NCBI RefSeq assembly: GCF_016863275.1
Contig: NZ_BOOO01000022.1
Span: 1 to 64,000 of the forward strand
Direction: 5' to 3'
DNA: 64,000 nucleotides
Source of the DNA: Planotetraspora mira
GTDB lineage: Bacteria > Actinomycetota > Actinomycetes > Streptosporangiales > Streptosporangiaceae
Below, one piece after another: positions 1-9,927 of the stretch (the stretch's first letter is position 1; each line of letters begins with the position of its first letter). The notes below the pieces were generated by a model. The model was not told the DNA's origin and ran no database searches. It worked only from the letters and a program-made list of their open reading frames with translations. The position numbers and the translations under genes were made by a program.

Positions 1-531
1 GTGCTTCAGCAGCTCATCGATCTTAGCGACGTGCTTCTGAGTGAGGTCGTCGAGCTCCTTGACCGCGCGATGCACCTCGTCCTCGCCGGCCTCGCCGTCC
101 TTGACCAGCTTGTCGAGCGTCTCCTTGGCATGACGGCGGATGTTCCGCACGGAGATCCGGCTGTTCTCCGCCTTGGTGCGGGCGACCTTGATGTACTCCT
201 TGCGGCGCTCCTCGGAGAGCTCGGGGAACACCACGCGGATCACCTGCCCGTCGTTGCCCGGGTTGACACCGAGGTCACTGTCGCGGATGGCCTTCTCGAT
301 CGCCGTCATCGCACCCTTGTCGTACGGCTGCAGCAGGACCATGCGTGCCTCGGGCACGTGGAAGGACGCAAGCTGCTGGATCGGGGTGGGCGATCCGTAG
401 TAGTCCACGTTGATCTTGTTGAACATGGAGGGCGTGACACGGCCGGTGCGGATGCCCGCGAAGTCGTCCTTGGCGACCGTCACCGCCTTGTCCATCTTCT
501 CTTCGGCCTCGAAGAGCGTTTCGTCGATCAC
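1..531 (-). CDS. frr: Ribosome recycling factor, 3' end cut by window edge
   Basis: Splits post-termination ribosomes together with EF-G so that subunits can be reused; a cytosolic translation factor. The 177 visible residues match the family from its start, with typical segments such as [40 protein letters not shown] and [15 protein letters not shown]. The family is about 185 residues, so only the last few codons and the stop lie outside. A GTG start at 531 is chosen because GGGAG sits about 6 nt upstream. It follows the pyrH stop by 9 bp and is the last gene of rpsB-tsf-pyrH-frr. Confidence 0.95.
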   Translation of the reverse strand, partial: MIDETLFEAEEKMDKAVTVAKDDFAGIRTGRVTPSMFNKINVDYYGSPTPIQQLASFHVPEARMVLLQPYDKGAMTAIEKAIRDSDLGVNPGNDGQVIRVVFPELSEERRKEYIKVARTKAENSRISVRNIRRHAKETLDKLVKDGEAGEDEVHRAVKELDDLTQKHVAKIDELLKH

Positions 532-540
532 TGCGGCTCC

Positions 541-2197
<1,657 letters not shown>

Positions 2198-2240
2198 TGT
2201 CCTATTTCCTCTTCGGGAACCCAGGTGAGATCAGATGTCT

Positions 2241-2279
2241 CGTGGTGGGCGTGGGCGCCGGGCGCGCACGCCCACCACG
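2241..2279 (-). terminator. Perfect 13-bp hairpin in rpsB-tsf spacer
   Basis: CGTGGTGGGCGTG (2241-2253) pairs perfectly with 2267-2279 around a 13-nt GC-rich loop. There is no T-tract, so it may be a Rho-independent-like attenuator, an RNA processing or stability hairpin, or a protein-binding structure between rpsB and tsf. Confidence 0.5.
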
Positions 2280-2292
2280 GTGGAGCCTTGAG

Positions 2293-2316
2293 GTCCGCAC
2301 GGCATTCCGTGCGGAC
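2293..2316 (-). terminator. Perfect 10-bp hairpin just after rpsB
   Basis: GTCCGCACGG (2293-2302) pairs with 2307-2316 around CATT. It sits 7 bp after the rpsB stop and precedes the second hairpin at 2241-2279. No clear U-run follows on the minus strand. A partial terminator that lowers tsf-pyrH-frr relative to rpsB is an inference. Confidence 0.5.
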
Positions 2317-2323
2317 GCCGGGG

Positions 2324-3277
2324 CTACGCCTGCTCTTCGGTGGCGGGAGCCTCGGCGGCCGGAGCCTCAGCCTCAGTCGCGGCCTCGGCCTCGGCGGGAG
2401 CGGCCTCCTCGACCGGAGCCTCAGCTGCGTCCTCGACCGGAGCCTCGGCGGCAGCGGCGTCCTCAGCCGGAGCCTCGGCCGGAGCGGCCTCGGCGGAGGC
2501 GCCCTCGAGCAGCTCGCGCTCCCACTCGGCGAGCGGCTCGACCTCGGCGGTGCCACTGGGCTTCTCGTCACCGCGACCGGCGCCGGCGCGGGTCATCAGA
2601 CCGTCGGCCACGGCGTCGGCGATCACGCGGGTGAGAAGGCTGACGGCGCGGATCGCGTCGTCGTTACCCGGGATCGGGTAGTCGACCTCGTCCGGGTCGC
2701 AGTTGGTGTCCAGGATCGCGACGACCGGGATGCCAAGCTTCTTGGCCTCGTTGATCGCGATGTGCTCCTTCTTGGTGTCCACGATCCAGATCGCGCTCGG
2801 AACGCGGGCCATGTCCCGGATGCCGCCGAGCGTGCGCTCGAGCTTCTCCTTCTCACGGCGGCGCATCAGGAGCTCCTTCTTGGTGAGCCCGGACGCGGCC
2901 ACGTTCTCGAAGTCGAGCTCCTCGAGCTCCTTCAGGCGCTGGAGCCTCTTGTGGACCGTGGAGAAGTTGGTGAGCATGCCACCCAGCCAGCGCTGGTTCA
3001 CGTACGGCATGCCGACGCGGGACGCCTGCTCGGAGATGGACTCCTGGGCCTGCTTCTTCGTGCCGATGAACATGATGGAACCGCCGTGGGCGACGGTCTC
3101 CTTCACGAAGTCATAGGCGCGGTCGATGAAGGACAGCGACTTCTGCAGGTCGATGATGTAGATGCCGTTGCGCTCGGTGAAGATGAAGCGCTTCATCTTC
3201 GGGTTCCACCGGCGAGTCTGGTGGCCGAAGTGAACGCCGCTCTCGAGCAGCTGTCGCATGGTGACGACAGGGGCCAT
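2324..3277 (-). CDS. rpsB: 30S ribosomal protein S2 with Ala/Glu-rich tail
   Basis: S2 binds the head-body junction of the 30S subunit, often with S1-type proteins. The core (residues 1 to about 240) has typical [44 protein letters not shown] and [20 protein letters not shown]. The last 60 or so residues are an acidic low-complexity tail of [13 protein letters not shown]-like units, as in many actinomycetes. The ATG at 3277 is chosen because GGAGG lies 8 nt upstream. An ATG at 3292 precedes that ribosome site and is less likely. At 317 residues it is longer than E. coli S2 because of the tail. Confidence 0.95.
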   Translation of the reverse strand: MAPVVTMRQLLESGVHFGHQTRRWNPKMKRFIFTERNGIYIIDLQKSLSFIDRAYDFVKETVAHGGSIMFIGTKKQAQESISEQASRVGMPYVNQRWLGGMLTNFSTVHKRLQRLKELEELDFENVAASGLTKKELLMRRREKEKLERTLGGIRDMARVPSAIWIVDTKKEHIAINEAKKLGIPVVAILDTNCDPDEVDYPIPGNDDAIRAVSLLTRVIADAVADGLMTRAGAGRGDEKPSGTAEVEPLAEWERELLEGASAEAAPAEAPAEDAAAAEAPVEDAAEAPVEEAAPAEAEAATEAEAPAAEAPATEEQA

Positions 3278-3585
3278 GGTGTGGTCCTCCATGGTTGTGT
3301 GCCCGGGGGCACGGTCTCGGTTGGTCGCACGAGCCACGTGGCTCGCACCCTGACGCCCCGGGCCGTCACCGCCGGACAAGGTCCGGACCGAGGTGGCGAC
3401 TCGTGAATGGGCGCGTGAATTCGGCCCGCTAGAGCAGGCCGTCGTACAGTCTACCCGGATCCGTCCCCGCTGATGACCGGCGACGTGACCGTGCCGGCCG
3501 CCGCGTCGCCGTCGTCCGCCGAACCGGCCGCCGTGGCACCCGGGTCCGCGGAACCTGAGCTCGCCGAACCGGCCGCCGTGGAACC
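3278..3585. other. rpsB leader region, no gene
   Basis: No convincing coding region. It should hold the rpsB promoter and a long 5' leader on the minus strand. A perfect 16-bp palindrome CGAGCCACGTGGCTCG lies at 3330-3345, about 55 bp before the rpsB start, and could fold in the leader or bind a protein. A TAGACT candidate -10 lies at 3448-3453 on the minus strand without a recognisable -35 element. Confidence 0.5.
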
Positions 3586-4224
3586 TCAGACGGTGGAATC
3601 CGAGCCCGCGGAACCCGAGCCTGGACCGCCCTGGTCGCGCGGCGCCCAGGGAAAGAGCCGGAGCTGGAACTCCGCGAGTCGCGCCCCCGTGGGGGCGTCC
3701 TCCCCCGCGCGTTCCGCGGCCCGGTAGGGGATGATCAACTCGTTGATCCGCTCCGCGAGGGCCCTCAATTCCTCGGCGTCGACGAGAAGTGTCGCATGGG
3801 TCAGCCACGCGGCCGCCCGCCATTCGTGCGACTCCCGGTCCGACTGCGCGAGATACGCGTTCAACCGCTGGGCCGCGTCCGCCAGGACCGTGTCGATCAC
3901 CGCCCTCTGGGCCTCGAACAGCTCAGGTGTGATCCCGTCCTCGGGTTCGTTGAAGCCCCATCCCCGTTGCAGGGCCCGCCAGACCCGCTCCCTGCCGTCA
4001 CCTCTGGGCGGCGCCTCTTCGACGAGCCCGTTCTTCGCCAGCGTGCGCAGGTGATAGCTGCACGCGCTCGGAGACAACCCCGTGACCTGCGCACACTCCG
4101 TGGCCGTCGCAGGCCCCTCCGTCTGGAGCCGGGAGAGGATGGCCAGCCGCGCGGGATGCGCCAGCGCACGGAGGACGCCGGCGTCATTGACCTGCCGGTA
4201 ACCCTCCGCCTTCGAGGTGGTCAT
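3586..4224 (-). CDS. ArsR-type helix-turn-helix repressor of the adjacent exporter
   Basis: A winged helix-turn-helix regulator of 212 residues. The DNA-binding domain is N-terminal (about residues 10-75): [37 protein letters not shown] as helix-turn-helix, then the wing [12 protein letters not shown]. The C-terminal half is helical and acid-rich, as in relatives that sense drugs or stress by an unknown ligand. No metal-binding cysteine motif of classical ArsR is seen. The ATG at 4224 is chosen: TAGCGT (4232-4237, minus strand) lies 7 nt before it, as for a leaderless mRNA. It is divergent from an MFS transporter, and the shared region carries three copies of one palindrome. Autoregulation and control of the exporter are inferred. 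Confidence 0.85.
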   Translation of the reverse strand: MTTSKAEGYRQVNDAGVLRALAHPARLAILSRLQTEGPATATECAQVTGLSPSACSYHLRTLAKNGLVEEAPPRGDGRERVWRALQRGWGFNEPEDGITPELFEAQRAVIDTVLADAAQRLNAYLAQSDRESHEWRAAAWLTHATLLVDAEELRALAERINELIIPYRAAERAGEDAPTGARLAEFQLRLFPWAPRDQGGPGSGSAGSDSTV

Positions 4225-4252
4225 GCCGCACACGCTACTCGTCGCCGAGATG

Positions 4253-4312
4253 TGAAGTATTGCCTTCACAGTCGTGAAGCATTAGCTTCATAGTTATGAA
4301 GGAATCGCTTCA
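4253..4312. promoter_or_regulatory. Three TGAAG-N6-CTTCA operators at exact 22-bp spacing
   Basis: Copies at 4253-4268, 4275-4290 and 4297-4312 all read TGAAG, six bases, CTTCA. The starts are 22 bp apart, about two helical turns. A plus-strand promoter lies inside: TTGCCT (4260-4265), 17 bp, TAGCTT (4283-4288), then 7 nt to the ATG at 4296. The third copy begins at the T of that ATG. The minus-strand -35 region of the repressor overlaps copy one. Repressor binding is inferred from the layout. Confidence 0.8.
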
Positions 4313-5621
4313 CGATGGCCGGGACGTCCGCATGCCGATCCCCCTCCGTCGCCAGCGCGACTATCGCTTCCTCTGGTCCGCCCGGGCGATCTCTGAGACC
4401 GGAAGCGAGGTCACCAGGCTCGCCATGCCCCTGACCGCGGCCACCGCGCTCCACGCATCTCCCATCCAGATGGGCGTGCTCACGGCCGCGTCGACGTTCC
4501 CGTACCTGCTCGTCGGCCTCCCGTCCGGCGCGCTGGCCGACCGGATAGGCCGTCGCAGACCGGTCATGACGGCGTGCGAGACGGTCGCCGGACTCACCAC
4601 GCTCTCGGTCCCCGCGGCGTGGCTGGGCGGGGTGCTGACCATCCCCTGGCTGATCGCGGCCGCCTTCGTCGTCGGCGTCTGCGCGGTGGTGTTCCGCTCG
4701 TTCAACACGCCCCACCTCGCCACCGTGGTCGCGGAGCCCCAGCGGACGGCGGCGCTCGCGGGCTTCCAGTCGGTCTATTCCGTCGCCCAGATCAGCGGGC
4801 CGGGTCTCGCGGGCCTGCTCGTCGCCCTGCTCACCGCCCCCGTCGCGATCCTGGTCAACGGGTTCTCCTTCGTGGCGTCCGCGCTCTGCCTCCGGGCCAT
4901 CCGCGCGCCGGAGCGCGAGGCCGGCACCCGCGGAGCCGGGATCGGCCGTGAGATCGCCGAGGGTCTGCGCATCCTGACCAGGCATCCGGTGCTGCGCACG
5001 CTCTGTGTCGCCGGCATGATCGTCAACGTCCTCGGTGCGGCCCAACTCGCGCTCTACGTGGTCTTCGCGGTCCGCGTCCTCGGCCTTCCCGGCGAACTGG
5101 TCGGCGTCACGGCGGCCGGTTTCGGCGTCGGCGGCCTTCTCGGTTCCTTCCTGGCCCCCCGGCTCACCCGCCGGTACGGCGAAAGCCGGGTGTTGCTCGG
5201 CTCCGTGCTGTTCTTCCCGATCGGCTTCATCGCAACGGCCGCCGCGCACGGCCCGATCTGGCTGGTGATCGGTCAGCTCGGCGTCGCAGAGGTGATCACC
5301 GGCGTGGCCGTCGTGTGCTTCAGCGTCTGTGCGGGCGCGACGACGATGCGCGAGGCGCCGGCCGGGCTGCTCGGCCGGGTGAACGCCTCGACCCAGTTCG
5401 CCGTCCAGGGCGTCATGGCTTTGGGCGGTCTCCTCGGCGGCATGCTCGGGGAGTCACTCGGGCTCCGGCCCGCCTTGTGGGTGGGTGCGGCGGCCTCACT
5501 GCTCGTCATCCCCTGCCTGTGGCTGTCGCCCATCCGGCGGGATGCCCGCCCTGCGGGGGAGGAGCACTCGCCCAGTACGGCTCGGCGCCCTCAATCAGCC
5601 CCGGAGGCCTCACGTACGTGA
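4296..5621 (+). CDS. MFS transporter, probable drug/multidrug exporter
   Basis: A 12-helix major facilitator of 441 residues. The N-terminus after MPIPLRRQRDYRFLWSARAIS leads into helix 1. The loop 2-3 signature is GALADRIGRRRPVM (near residues 80-90), and the second half has a matching loop around FLAPRLTRRYGESRVLL. It resembles the enterobactin/macrolide exporter branch (MFS_3), usually proton-driven efflux. The ATG at 4296 suits a leaderless transcript from TAGCTT at 4283-4288. An in-frame ATG at 4332 fits the usual family start but has no ribosome site. The 3' end overlaps the convergent CoA-transferase pseudogene by 116 bp. The substrate is unknown. Confidence 0.85.
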   Translation: MKESLHDGRDVRMPIPLRRQRDYRFLWSARAISETGSEVTRLAMPLTAATALHASPIQMGVLTAASTFPYLLVGLPSGALADRIGRRRPVMTACETVAGLTTLSVPAAWLGGVLTIPWLIAAAFVVGVCAVVFRSFNTPHLATVVAEPQRTAALAGFQSVYSVAQISGPGLAGLLVALLTAPVAILVNGFSFVASALCLRAIRAPEREAGTRGAGIGREIAEGLRILTRHPVLRTLCVAGMIVNVLGAAQLALYVVFAVRVLGLPGELVGVTAAGFGVGGLLGSFLAPRLTRRYGESRVLLGSVLFFPIGFIATAAAHGPIWLVIGQLGVAEVITGVAVVCFSVCAGATTMREAPAGLLGRVNASTQFAVQGVMALGGLLGGMLGESLGLRPALWVGAAASLLVIPCLWLSPIRRDARPAGEEHSPSTARRPQSAPEASRT

Positions 5622-6894
5622 GGGTCCCGAACGCGCTGCCCATGGTGGCCAGCAGATCGTCCACCCGCGGTTCGGGAGCGTCACCGGCGGCGCGTCCCAG
5701 GCCGTCGAGCCACGCCGCGGTCCTCGCCAGCGCGACCTCGACGTGCCAGGAACCGCCCTCGTCCGTACGGCGCAGCAACCCGGCGATCGCGCCGAAGGCG
5801 GCGAGGAAACCGGTCGCGTGGTCGAGCGCCTGCGCCGGGAGCGGCACGGGCCGGGAGCCGTCGCCGTTCTCGTGGGCGATGCCGGAGACCATCTGCACCA
5901 GGCTGTCGAAGCCCCTCCTGCTCCCCCACGGGCCGCGGGAGCCGTACGCGGAGACGTCCACGGACACGATCCCCGGCCGCAGGGCGGCGAGATCGTCCGC
6001 GCCGAACCCCCTGTCCCGCAGGGCCCCCGGTCGATAGGCCTAGATCACCACGTCGGCTCGCCTGACGAGGTCCCGCAACACGCCGGGCTCCGTCCTGAGG
6101 TCGACGTGACACGATCGCTTGCCGAACGCGGTCTCCACGACCAGCCCCGGCACCTCGGGGAGGTGCGCGGCGCCCACGCGCAGGACCTCGGCGCCGTGCG
6201 CGGCGAGGATCCTGGCGGCCACCGGTCCCGCGATCACCCTCGTCAGATCGAGGACCCGCACACCGCTCAGCGGCCGCGGAGCATCGGCGGCTCCCGATGC
6301 CGTGCCATGTGCCGGCGTGGCGGGTGCGGGAAGGGATGACAGGCCGACGAGCGGCAGTTCCGCGACCGCGCGCCCCTGCGGATGCGCGAGCCATTCCCGC
6401 CTGGTGCGCATCGCGGCCGCGCACCCGCCTTCGAGGGTCACCGCCTCCTCGACGTCGGTGCCGGTACGGACTGCGCAGGCGGCGGCGACGTCGTCCTTGC
6501 CCGCGCCGGCGTCCAGCCCCAGCGCCCGGAGGGCGGCGTCGCGGTGATGGTCGAAGTTGCAGTGCAACTTGATCCAGCCGTCGGAGGTCCGGTAGTCCCC
6601 CGACAGGGGCGCCCAGAGAACGGCCCTCTTCCCGTCGATCCGGAAGTGGCGCTCACTCTGGAAGGCGGCCGCCGCGTGCCTGACGTCCACGCTCACATCC
6701 GGACGGGCGGCCGGAGCGCCTTCGCGTCGGCCCCAGTACGCGGCGACGGCCGCGGTCACGGCGCCGACAGAGGCGGCCGCGGCCGTGTCGACGCGGAAGA
6801 CGGAGGGAAGCACGGGGTCGTCGCCGGTCACCCGCACATCCGGGAGGGCGATTCCCGCCTCCTCGCCCAACCGCTTGATCAGGCCCTCGATCAC
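5506..6894 (-). pseudogene. CaiB/BaiF family III CoA-transferase broken by one amber codon
   Basis: Family III CoA-transferases move CoA between carboxylic acids. One reading frame runs from an ATG at 6894 to 5506 (463 codons). The family is clear on both sides of a TAG at 6042-6040: upstream WAPLSGDYRTSDGWIKLHCN and GVRVLDLTRVIAGPVAARIL, downstream AYRPGALRDRGFGADDL and SAYGSRGPWG. The local reading is ADVVI-stop-AYRPGAL, where relatives carry Gln (VIQAYRPG). A single CAG to TAG change explains it, and the frame is otherwise intact. Loss of function, readthrough or a sequencing error are all possible. The C-terminal 38 codons overlap the convergent MFS gene. Confidence 0.8.
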
Positions 6895-6933
6895 GCTCGT
6901 CCCCCTTCGATCACACTCGTCTCTCCTCGGCCG

Positions 6934-6995
6934 GAGTCCACAAGATCCCCGGTGTCATCCACAGTCTTCGCCGGTTACCCACAGATCTGTCCACA
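6934..6995 (+). promoter_or_regulatory. Cluster of DnaA-box-like 9-mers
   Basis: TCATCCACA (6955-6963), TTACCCACA (6975-6983) and CTGTCCACA (6987-6995) each differ by one base from TTATCCACA or TTGTCCACA. A weaker GAGTCCACA lies at 6934-6942. They fill the spacer after the hydrolase gene. DnaA binding is inferred from similarity only. Confidence 0.35.
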
Positions 6996-7013
6996 GCCTC
7001 AGGAGCCAGGCGA

Positions 7014-7799
7014 TCACACCGAGAGCAGTTCCTCCGGCAGCGGGTCACCCAGCGCCCAGGATCGGATCATCGCCGTGAAGAGCTCGGGCCTCTCCCCGTT
7101 CCACCCGTGGCCGACGCCGGGCGCCAGGCGAGCCAGCCCCTCGGGGAAGGCCCCGGCGATGTCCGTCAGCGACCGTCTGATCAGCTCGTGCTCGTTCTCC
7201 CCCGCGACGGCGAGGACCCGGCACGGGGAGTCCTTCGACTGATCGGGCACCCGGAAATGCAGGACCTCCTCGTTGACCCTGCGGAAGGCCTGCCGGGTCA
7301 TGGCGCGGACCGCGGCGCGATAGCCCTCGAAGTCCTCCGGGGGCACGCCGAGATTGCGGGCGTTCGCCCGTACCACGGGCCCCCAGCCGATGATCGGCCC
7401 CATCACCCTGCCGATGAGCCGCATCGTGCCCGGATTGGGGAAGGGCAGGACGTTGACCCCGCTCACGACGGCGCTGCTCAGGAGCTCCGGGCTGGTGGCG
7501 GCCAGGTGCGCGGCGACGTATCCGCCCAGGGACAGCCCGACCACGTGGGCCTTCCCGTCCGGCGTCCGTGCCGAGATCGTCTCGGCCACCAGCTCGGCCG
7601 TGTCGGCGATCGATATCCACGGGTGGGTGTTGCTCCGCCCGTGGCCCGGGAGATCGGGCACCAGAACCCGCAGTCCGGCGGCGAGCGCGGGGATCTGCCT
7701 GTTCCACATCCAGCCGCTGGTTCCAGCACCGTGGAGCAGCACCACCGACGGCCCGTCATCGGGGCCCGCCTCCTGGACAAAGATCGCCATAAGCGTCAT
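7014..7799 (-). CDS. Alpha/beta hydrolase
   Basis: A 261-residue alpha/beta-hydrolase fold enzyme. HGAGTSGWMW supplies the oxyanion hole region, GLSLGGYVA (near residue 95) the nucleophile elbow with Ser, and GVGHGWNGE near the C-terminus the catalytic His. No signal peptide, so cytosolic. The substrate cannot be named; esterase, lactonase or C-C hydrolase activity are all possible. The start is uncertain: ATG at 7799 (MTLMAIF) or 7790 (MAIF), neither with a strong ribosome site. It is flanked on both sides by spacers rich in DnaA-box-like sites. The yraN gene runs divergently. Confidence 0.85.
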   Translation of the reverse strand: MTLMAIFVQEAGPDDGPSVVLLHGAGTSGWMWNRQIPALAAGLRVLVPDLPGHGRSNTHPWISIADTAELVAETISARTPDGKAHVVGLSLGGYVAAHLAATSPELLSSAVVSGVNVLPFPNPGTMRLIGRVMGPIIGWGPVVRANARNLGVPPEDFEGYRAAVRAMTRQAFRRVNEEVLHFRVPDQSKDSPCRVLAVAGENEHELIRRSLTDIAGAFPEGLARLAPGVGHGWNGERPELFTAMIRSWALGDPLPEELLSV

Positions 7800-7835
7800 G
7801 CTCGCACGTCTTCGCGCCGGTCCGGCCGCCAGACC

Positions 7836-7874
7836 TGTGGATGACGGGCCTGTGGATGAGCGGCCATGTCCACA
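7836..7874 (+). promoter_or_regulatory. Second cluster of DnaA-box-like 9-mers
   Basis: TGTGGATGA occurs twice (7836-7844, 7851-7859; reverse of TCATCCACA) and ATGTCCACA at 7866-7874. Each is one base from a DnaA box. They lie in the divergent spacer between the hydrolase and yraN, so they could also be promoter-proximal regulatory sites. Confidence 0.35.
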
Positions 7875-7940
7875 GAATCCAGTTCTGCCGCTTGGCGCCG
7901 GGGGACGCCGTAGGAAGGTCTGGGGCCGGAGGTGGTCCCA

Positions 7941-8294
7941 TTGGCCGCGAAAGATCAGCTGGGCAGACATGGCGAACAGCTCGCCGCCGACTTTCTGGTG
8001 GCACGGGGCATGAGCGTCCTGGCCCGCAACTGGCGGTGTCCCGAGGGTGAGATCGACATCGTCGCGCGTGACGGGAACGCGATGGTCGTCGTGGAGGTGA
8101 AGACCCGCTCGAGCCGGCGTCACGGCACGGCGTTCGAGGCTGTCACGCACGACAAGCTCGTACGGCTGCGCTCCCTGGCTCGACTGTGGCTGGCGACGCA
8201 GGCGGAGCGGTTCGACACGGTGCGGGTCGACGTGGTCGCCCTGGAGCGGTTCGCGGGCGACTTCTCCCTCCGCCACGAGCGCGGGGTGATCTGA
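7941..8294 (+). CDS. yraN: YraN/UPF0102 family endonuclease-like protein
   Basis: Small protein of the YraN (UPF0102) family with a PD-(D/E)XK-like nuclease core, of uncertain role in DNA processing. Seen: GRHGEQLAADFL, ARNWRCPEGEIDIVARD and VVVEVKTRSS, which supply the E, D and E-x-K residues, then the C-terminal DTVRVDVVAL strand. A TTG start at 7941 (117 residues) is chosen because GGAGG lies 8 nt upstream; a GTG at 7932 overlaps that site. One base separates its stop from the next start. The order yraN-comM-dprA is a common DNA-uptake/processing cluster. Confidence 0.9.
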   Translation: MAAKDQLGRHGEQLAADFLVARGMSVLARNWRCPEGEIDIVARDGNAMVVVEVKTRSSRRHGTAFEAVTHDKLVRLRSLARLWLATQAERFDTVRVDVVALERFAGDFSLRHERGVI

Positions 8295-8295
8295 A

Positions 8296-9927
8296 ATGAC
8301 CGTCGCGAGGACACGATGTGTCGCCCTGGTGGGCGTGACCGGGCACATCATCGAGGTCGAGGCCGACGTCGGCCCCGGAATGGTCGGCACGCACTTCATC
8401 GGCCTCCTGGACACCGCGATCAGCGAGTCTCGCGGGCGTGTCCGTTCCGCGTTGATCAACAGCCGCTTCGAGTGGCCGGACGCGCGGGTGACGGTCAGCC
8501 TGTTCCCCGCGAGCCTCCCGAAGCGCGGGTCGATCTTCGATTTGGCGATCGCGATCGCCGTCCTCGGCGCGGCGGGCGCGGCCCCGGCCCAGCGCGTGGC
8601 CGAGCCCGTGTTCCTCGGCGAGCTCGGGCTGGACGGCCGTGTGCGGCCGGTCAGGGGCGTGCTGCCCGCCGCGTTGTCCGCGGCCGAGGCGGGGGCGCGC
8701 ACCGTCGTGGTCCCCTCGCTCAACGCCGCTGAGGCGTCCCTGGTGCCCGGCCTGACCGTGGTGCCGGTCGCCACCCTCTCCGAACTCGTGGGCTGGCTGC
8801 GCTCAGGCGATCTCCACAACCTGGCGGTCGTCGCCGACGCCGCCACGCTGTACGGCGACGCACCCCACGCGGACGGCCCCGCCGGGACGGCCGGGGTCGG
8901 CGAAGTCGCCCGCCGCAACGGCCCTCGAAGCGAGCAGCCGCCCGGCGGCCGACCCTACGGCACGCCAGAGGTCGATCTGCGCGACGTCGCAGGCCAGCCC
9001 ATGGGCCGCAAGGCTCTGGAGGTGTGCGCGGCGGGAGGCCACAACCTGTGGATGCTCGGCCCCGCGGGCACCGGCAAGACCATGCTCGCCGAGCGGCTGC
9101 CGACGCTCCTGCCGGCGCTCTCCCAGGACCAGGCGCTGGAGGTCACCGCCATCCACTCGGTCGCGGGGGCTCTCCCGCGCGGCCGTCCGCTGCTCACCAG
9201 GCCCCCCTTCATGGCGCCGCATCACACGGCGACGGTGGCGGCCGTCGTCGGCGGAGGCGCGGGCGGCCTGGTCCGGCCCGGCGCGGTGTCGTTCTCGCAT
9301 CGGGGCGTGCTCTTCCTGGACGAGGCTCCTGAATTCGGCTCCGGCGTGCTCGACTCGCTTCGGCAGCCCCTCGAATCAGGCACGGTGACGATCTCCCGGG
9401 CGACGAACACGGTCACCTTTCCCGCGCGTTTCATGCTGGTGCTGGCCGCCAATCCCTGTCCGTGCGGGCGCAACGGCTCGCCGGGGAGTGCCTGCGACTG
9501 CACGCCGACCATGCGGCGGCGCTATCTCGCCCGGCTGTCCGGGCCCCTGCTGGACCGCATCGACGTGAAGGTCAGAGTCGGCCGGGCGACCCGGGCCGAG
9601 TTGCTCGCCGATCGGCGGTTCGCCGAGTCCAGCGCCGTGGTGTCCGAGCGTGTCCTCCTCGCCCGTGAGCGCGCCGCCAAACGTCTGGCGGGCACACCGT
9701 GGCAGACCAACGCGGAAGTGTCGTCGGCGGCGCTGCACACCGAGTTCCGGCTGCCGGGCGGCGCCCTCGCACCCCTGCATCGAGGGCTCGACCAGGGCAC
9801 GCTCAGCACGCGCGGACTGGACCGGATCCTGCGCGTCGCCTGGACGCTCACGGACCTCGAGGGCAAGGACCGCCCCGGCGAGGCCGAGACGTCGGCGGCG
9901 CTGGGGATGTGGCTGGGGGTGGAGTGA
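8296..9927 (+). CDS. comM: ComM/YifB family Mg-chelatase-like AAA+ ATPase
   Basis: AAA+ helicase-type ATPase, whose characterised relative ComM promotes branch migration during natural transformation. It has an N-terminal Lon-protease-like fold (residues 1 to about 170: VEADVGPGMVGTHFIGL, FPASLPKRGSIFDLAIAIAVL). The ATPase has Walker A GPAGTGKTMLAERLPTL (near residue 255) and Walker B GVLFLDEAPEF. It also carries the Cys cluster NPCPCGRNGSPGSACDC typical of the family. At 543 residues it is slightly longer than usual because of a Gly/Pro/Arg-rich linker at about residues 190-215. The next gene starts inside its stop codon (TGATG). Confidence 0.92.
   Translation: MTVARTRCVALVGVTGHIIEVEADVGPGMVGTHFIGLLDTAISESRGRVRSALINSRFEWPDARVTVSLFPASLPKRGSIFDLAIAIAVLGAAGAAPAQRVAEPVFLGELGLDGRVRPVRGVLPAALSAAEAGARTVVVPSLNAAEASLVPGLTVVPVATLSELVGWLRSGDLHNLAVVADAATLYGDAPHADGPAGTAGVGEVARRNGPRSEQPPGGRPYGTPEVDLRDVAGQPMGRKALEVCAAGGHNLWMLGPAGTGKTMLAERLPTLLPALSQDQALEVTAIHSVAGALPRGRPLLTRPPFMAPHHTATVAAVVGGGAGGLVRPGAVSFSHRGVLFLDEAPEFGSGVLDSLRQPLESGTVTISRATNTVTFPARFMLVLAANPCPCGRNGSPGSACDCTPTMRRRYLARLSGPLLDRIDVKVRVGRATRAELLADRRFAESSAVVSERVLLARERAAKRLAGTPWQTNAEVSSAALHTEFRLPGGALAPLHRGLDQGTLSTRGLDRILRVAWTLTDLEGKDRPGEAETSAALGMWLGVE

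Noticed and set aside
5608-5623. 16-bp palindrome CCTCACGTACGTGAGG as an operator
   Set aside because: It lies inside two overlapping coding ends, away from any promoter; probably chance or a weak terminator stem.
7014-8918. A 634-codon frame joining the hydrolase to a long N-terminus
   Set aside because: The first 370 codons lie opposite yraN and comM and are Ser/Arg/Pro-rich; the hydrolase begins at about 7799.
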